DNA from: Bacillota bacterium
Lineage (GTDB): Bacteria; Bacillota; Clostridia; Lutisporales; Lutisporaceae
Assembly: GCA_023405875.1 (NCBI GenBank)
Contig: JAEXXN010000454.1
Location: 1-5,821 of the forward strand
Length of the DNA stretch: 5,821 bases
Direction of reading: 5' to 3'
Both the position numbers and the translations under genes were made by a program. A model generated the notes under the pieces. That model had not been told where the DNA came from, did not search any database, and worked only from the letters and a program-made list of their open reading frames with translations. The stretch's first letter is position 1; each line of letters opens with the position of its first letter. Of the stretch, positions 4,692 through 5,821 are shown piece by piece.

Positions 4692-5821
4692 CTATTTAAG
4701 TTTTGAAATTTCTACTATTTTATCGTATACTTCTGTATTATCATATGCGCCGTTAAATAACTGTGCATTTACACCTGTTGCATATACTGGAACCGGTACT
4801 CCTGTATGAGAATATGATGTCCAGCCTATACCTGCTTTGTTATTTAATATATGAGTTAATGTCACTGAAAGGGGATTATAACCTCCATATAATAAAGCTG
4901 TTTCTTCATTCTTAGTAGGTTCTGCTGCCATTGCTTCATCAAAAGCTGTTTTTAGCCTTGCAACCTCACTGTCGGATAGTTCCAAAGTCATATATGTTTC
5001 AGCGCTTGCCGGTCCTTGTTTTTCGTTCTTAAGACCAAAGTTTTCAGTAATAACCGGCATTACTTCGGCAAATGTTAAATTAGGATTTTCTTTAATCATA
5101 CTGCCAATTATATTATCAAATGCTATATAGGATATCTTTTGGCTTTCTAAAACACTAAATGCTGTATCATATCCGGTTGTTGCCTGTCCTATAGTCATAC
5201 CACCTGTCTCATGGTCGCCGGTAACTATGATAAGCGTATCGTTAGGATGCTTTTTTGCGAAGTCCAAAGCTACCTGTATAGCGTCTTCAAATGCTATAAC
5301 ATCGACAATATTTGCTTTTGCATCATTAGCGTGACCTGCCCAGTCAATTTTCCCTGATTCAGCCATCATGAAAAAGCCTTTATCATTATCCAGAACATCT
5401 ATACCCTTTTTAACGAAATCTGCAAGAGTTAAATCTCCTATTTTGTTGTCTATTGCATATGGCATAGCGCCACTATCTTGAACGACCGGAGTTACTGCAT
5501 ATACTTTTCCTGATTTGCTGTTAAGCGCTAAGATTTCTTCCTTTGTTGTTGCTATTTTATATCCTTTTTCTTTCATAACTTCGTAAGCATCTTTTTTATC
5601 CTTGTTCGCACCTGTCGCTTGGTTTATAGTACCACCGCCAAAGTAATCAAAGCCGGAATCTGACATTTGCATAGCTATATCATAATAGTCATTTCTGGAA
5701 GCTACATGAGCGTAGTAAGCCGCCGGTGTTGCGTGGTTGATCGTTACTGTTGATATGATACCTATTTTCATACCCTTTTCTGCTTTAAGTCTTTCTGCAA
5801 TAGTTTGCGGAACCTTAGCTC
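4692..5821 (-). CDS. Alkaline phosphatase, PhoA family (5' end outside window)
   Basis: A zinc/magnesium-type alkaline phosphatase that hydrolyses phosphomonoesters, normally outside the cytoplasm. The frame is open to the right edge, so 375 C-terminal residues are visible; the signal peptide and catalytic Ser lie beyond it. Numbering from the internal Met at 5771, family residues are clear: H13-A-T15-P in 'TINHATPAA', the phosphate-binding Arg26 in AHVASR, E138, D143 and H147 in 'MAESGKIDWAGHAND', D186-H187 in VTGDHETGG, and H322 in SHTGVPVPVYATG. His13 and Trp144 occupy the places of Asp153 and Lys328 of the Escherichia coli enzyme, the pair seen in the Thermotoga maritima type. The chain ends soon after the last metal ligand with no S-layer or anchor domain. 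The annotated Met at 5771 is internal, not the start. A yibE/F-like gene follows on the same strand. Confidence 0.92.
   Translation of the reverse strand, partial: AKVPQTIAERLKAEKGMKIGIISTVTINHATPAAYYAHVASRNDYYDIAMQMSDSGFDYFGGGTINQATGANKDKKDAYEVMKEKGYKIATTKEEILALNSKSGKVYAVTPVVQDSGAMPYAIDNKIGDLTLADFVKKGIDVLDNDKGFFMMAESGKIDWAGHANDAKANIVDVIAFEDAIQVALDFAKKHPNDTLIIVTGDHETGGMTIGQATTGYDTAFSVLESQKISYIAFDNIIGSMIKENPNLTFAEVMPVITENFGLKNEKQGPASAETYMTLELSDSEVARLKTAFDEAMAAEPTKNEETALLYGGYNPLSVTLTHILNNKAGIGWTSYSHTGVPVPVYATGVNAQLFNGAYDNTEVYDKIVEISKLK

Noticed and set aside
5769..5771. ATG taken as the start of the alkaline phosphatase
   Set aside because: The frame continues upstream to the window edge (AKVPQTIAERLKAEKG), no ribosome binding site precedes this ATG, and the catalytic serine region and signal peptide would be missing.

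Overview
The window looks like a chromosomal stretch of a low-to-mid-GC anaerobic Firmicute, most likely class Clostridia. The reasons are strong GGAGG ribosome binding sites, GTG and TTG starts, a small clostridial-type ferredoxin with unusual cysteine spacing, a YibE/F membrane protein and a 2-selenouridine synthase. Species-level placement is inference only.

Layout, left to right. Positions 1-275 hold no convincing gene. A lipoprotein substrate-binding protein of the NMT1/THI5/SsuA type follows on the + strand (276-1292), with no permease or ATPase partner in view. It converges on a small two-helix membrane protein of unknown function (1447-1905, -). Between them lies a GC-rich, MITE-like palindrome cluster (1313-1397). 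Between that small gene and the next is a second nested palindrome region (1948-2073), which I suspect is a non-autonomous IS200/IS605-type remnant or a structured RNA.

Next is mnmH/selU (2072-3088, -), encoding tRNA 2-selenouridine synthase with a rhodanese domain fused to a P-loop domain. Divergent from it, across 145 bp, is a 65-residue ferredoxin (3234-3431, +). The ferredoxin has a near-perfect sigma-A promoter whose -10 box is overlapped by a 7+7 bp dyad. A second 16-bp palindrome sits in the mnmH leader. This shared intergenic region is the best regulatory target in the window.

The right third is a leftward pair: a PhoA-family alkaline phosphatase cut by the right edge (4692 to >5821), then a YibE/F polytopic membrane protein with a TTG start (3470-4618). 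A perfect 13-bp hairpin separates the two. The leftward unit ends at an intrinsic terminator that abuts the ferredoxin stop codon. I see no CRISPR array, tRNA, rRNA, complete IS or recognisable new multi-gene system. The interest lies mainly in the intergenic structures and in the ferredoxin's cysteine pattern.
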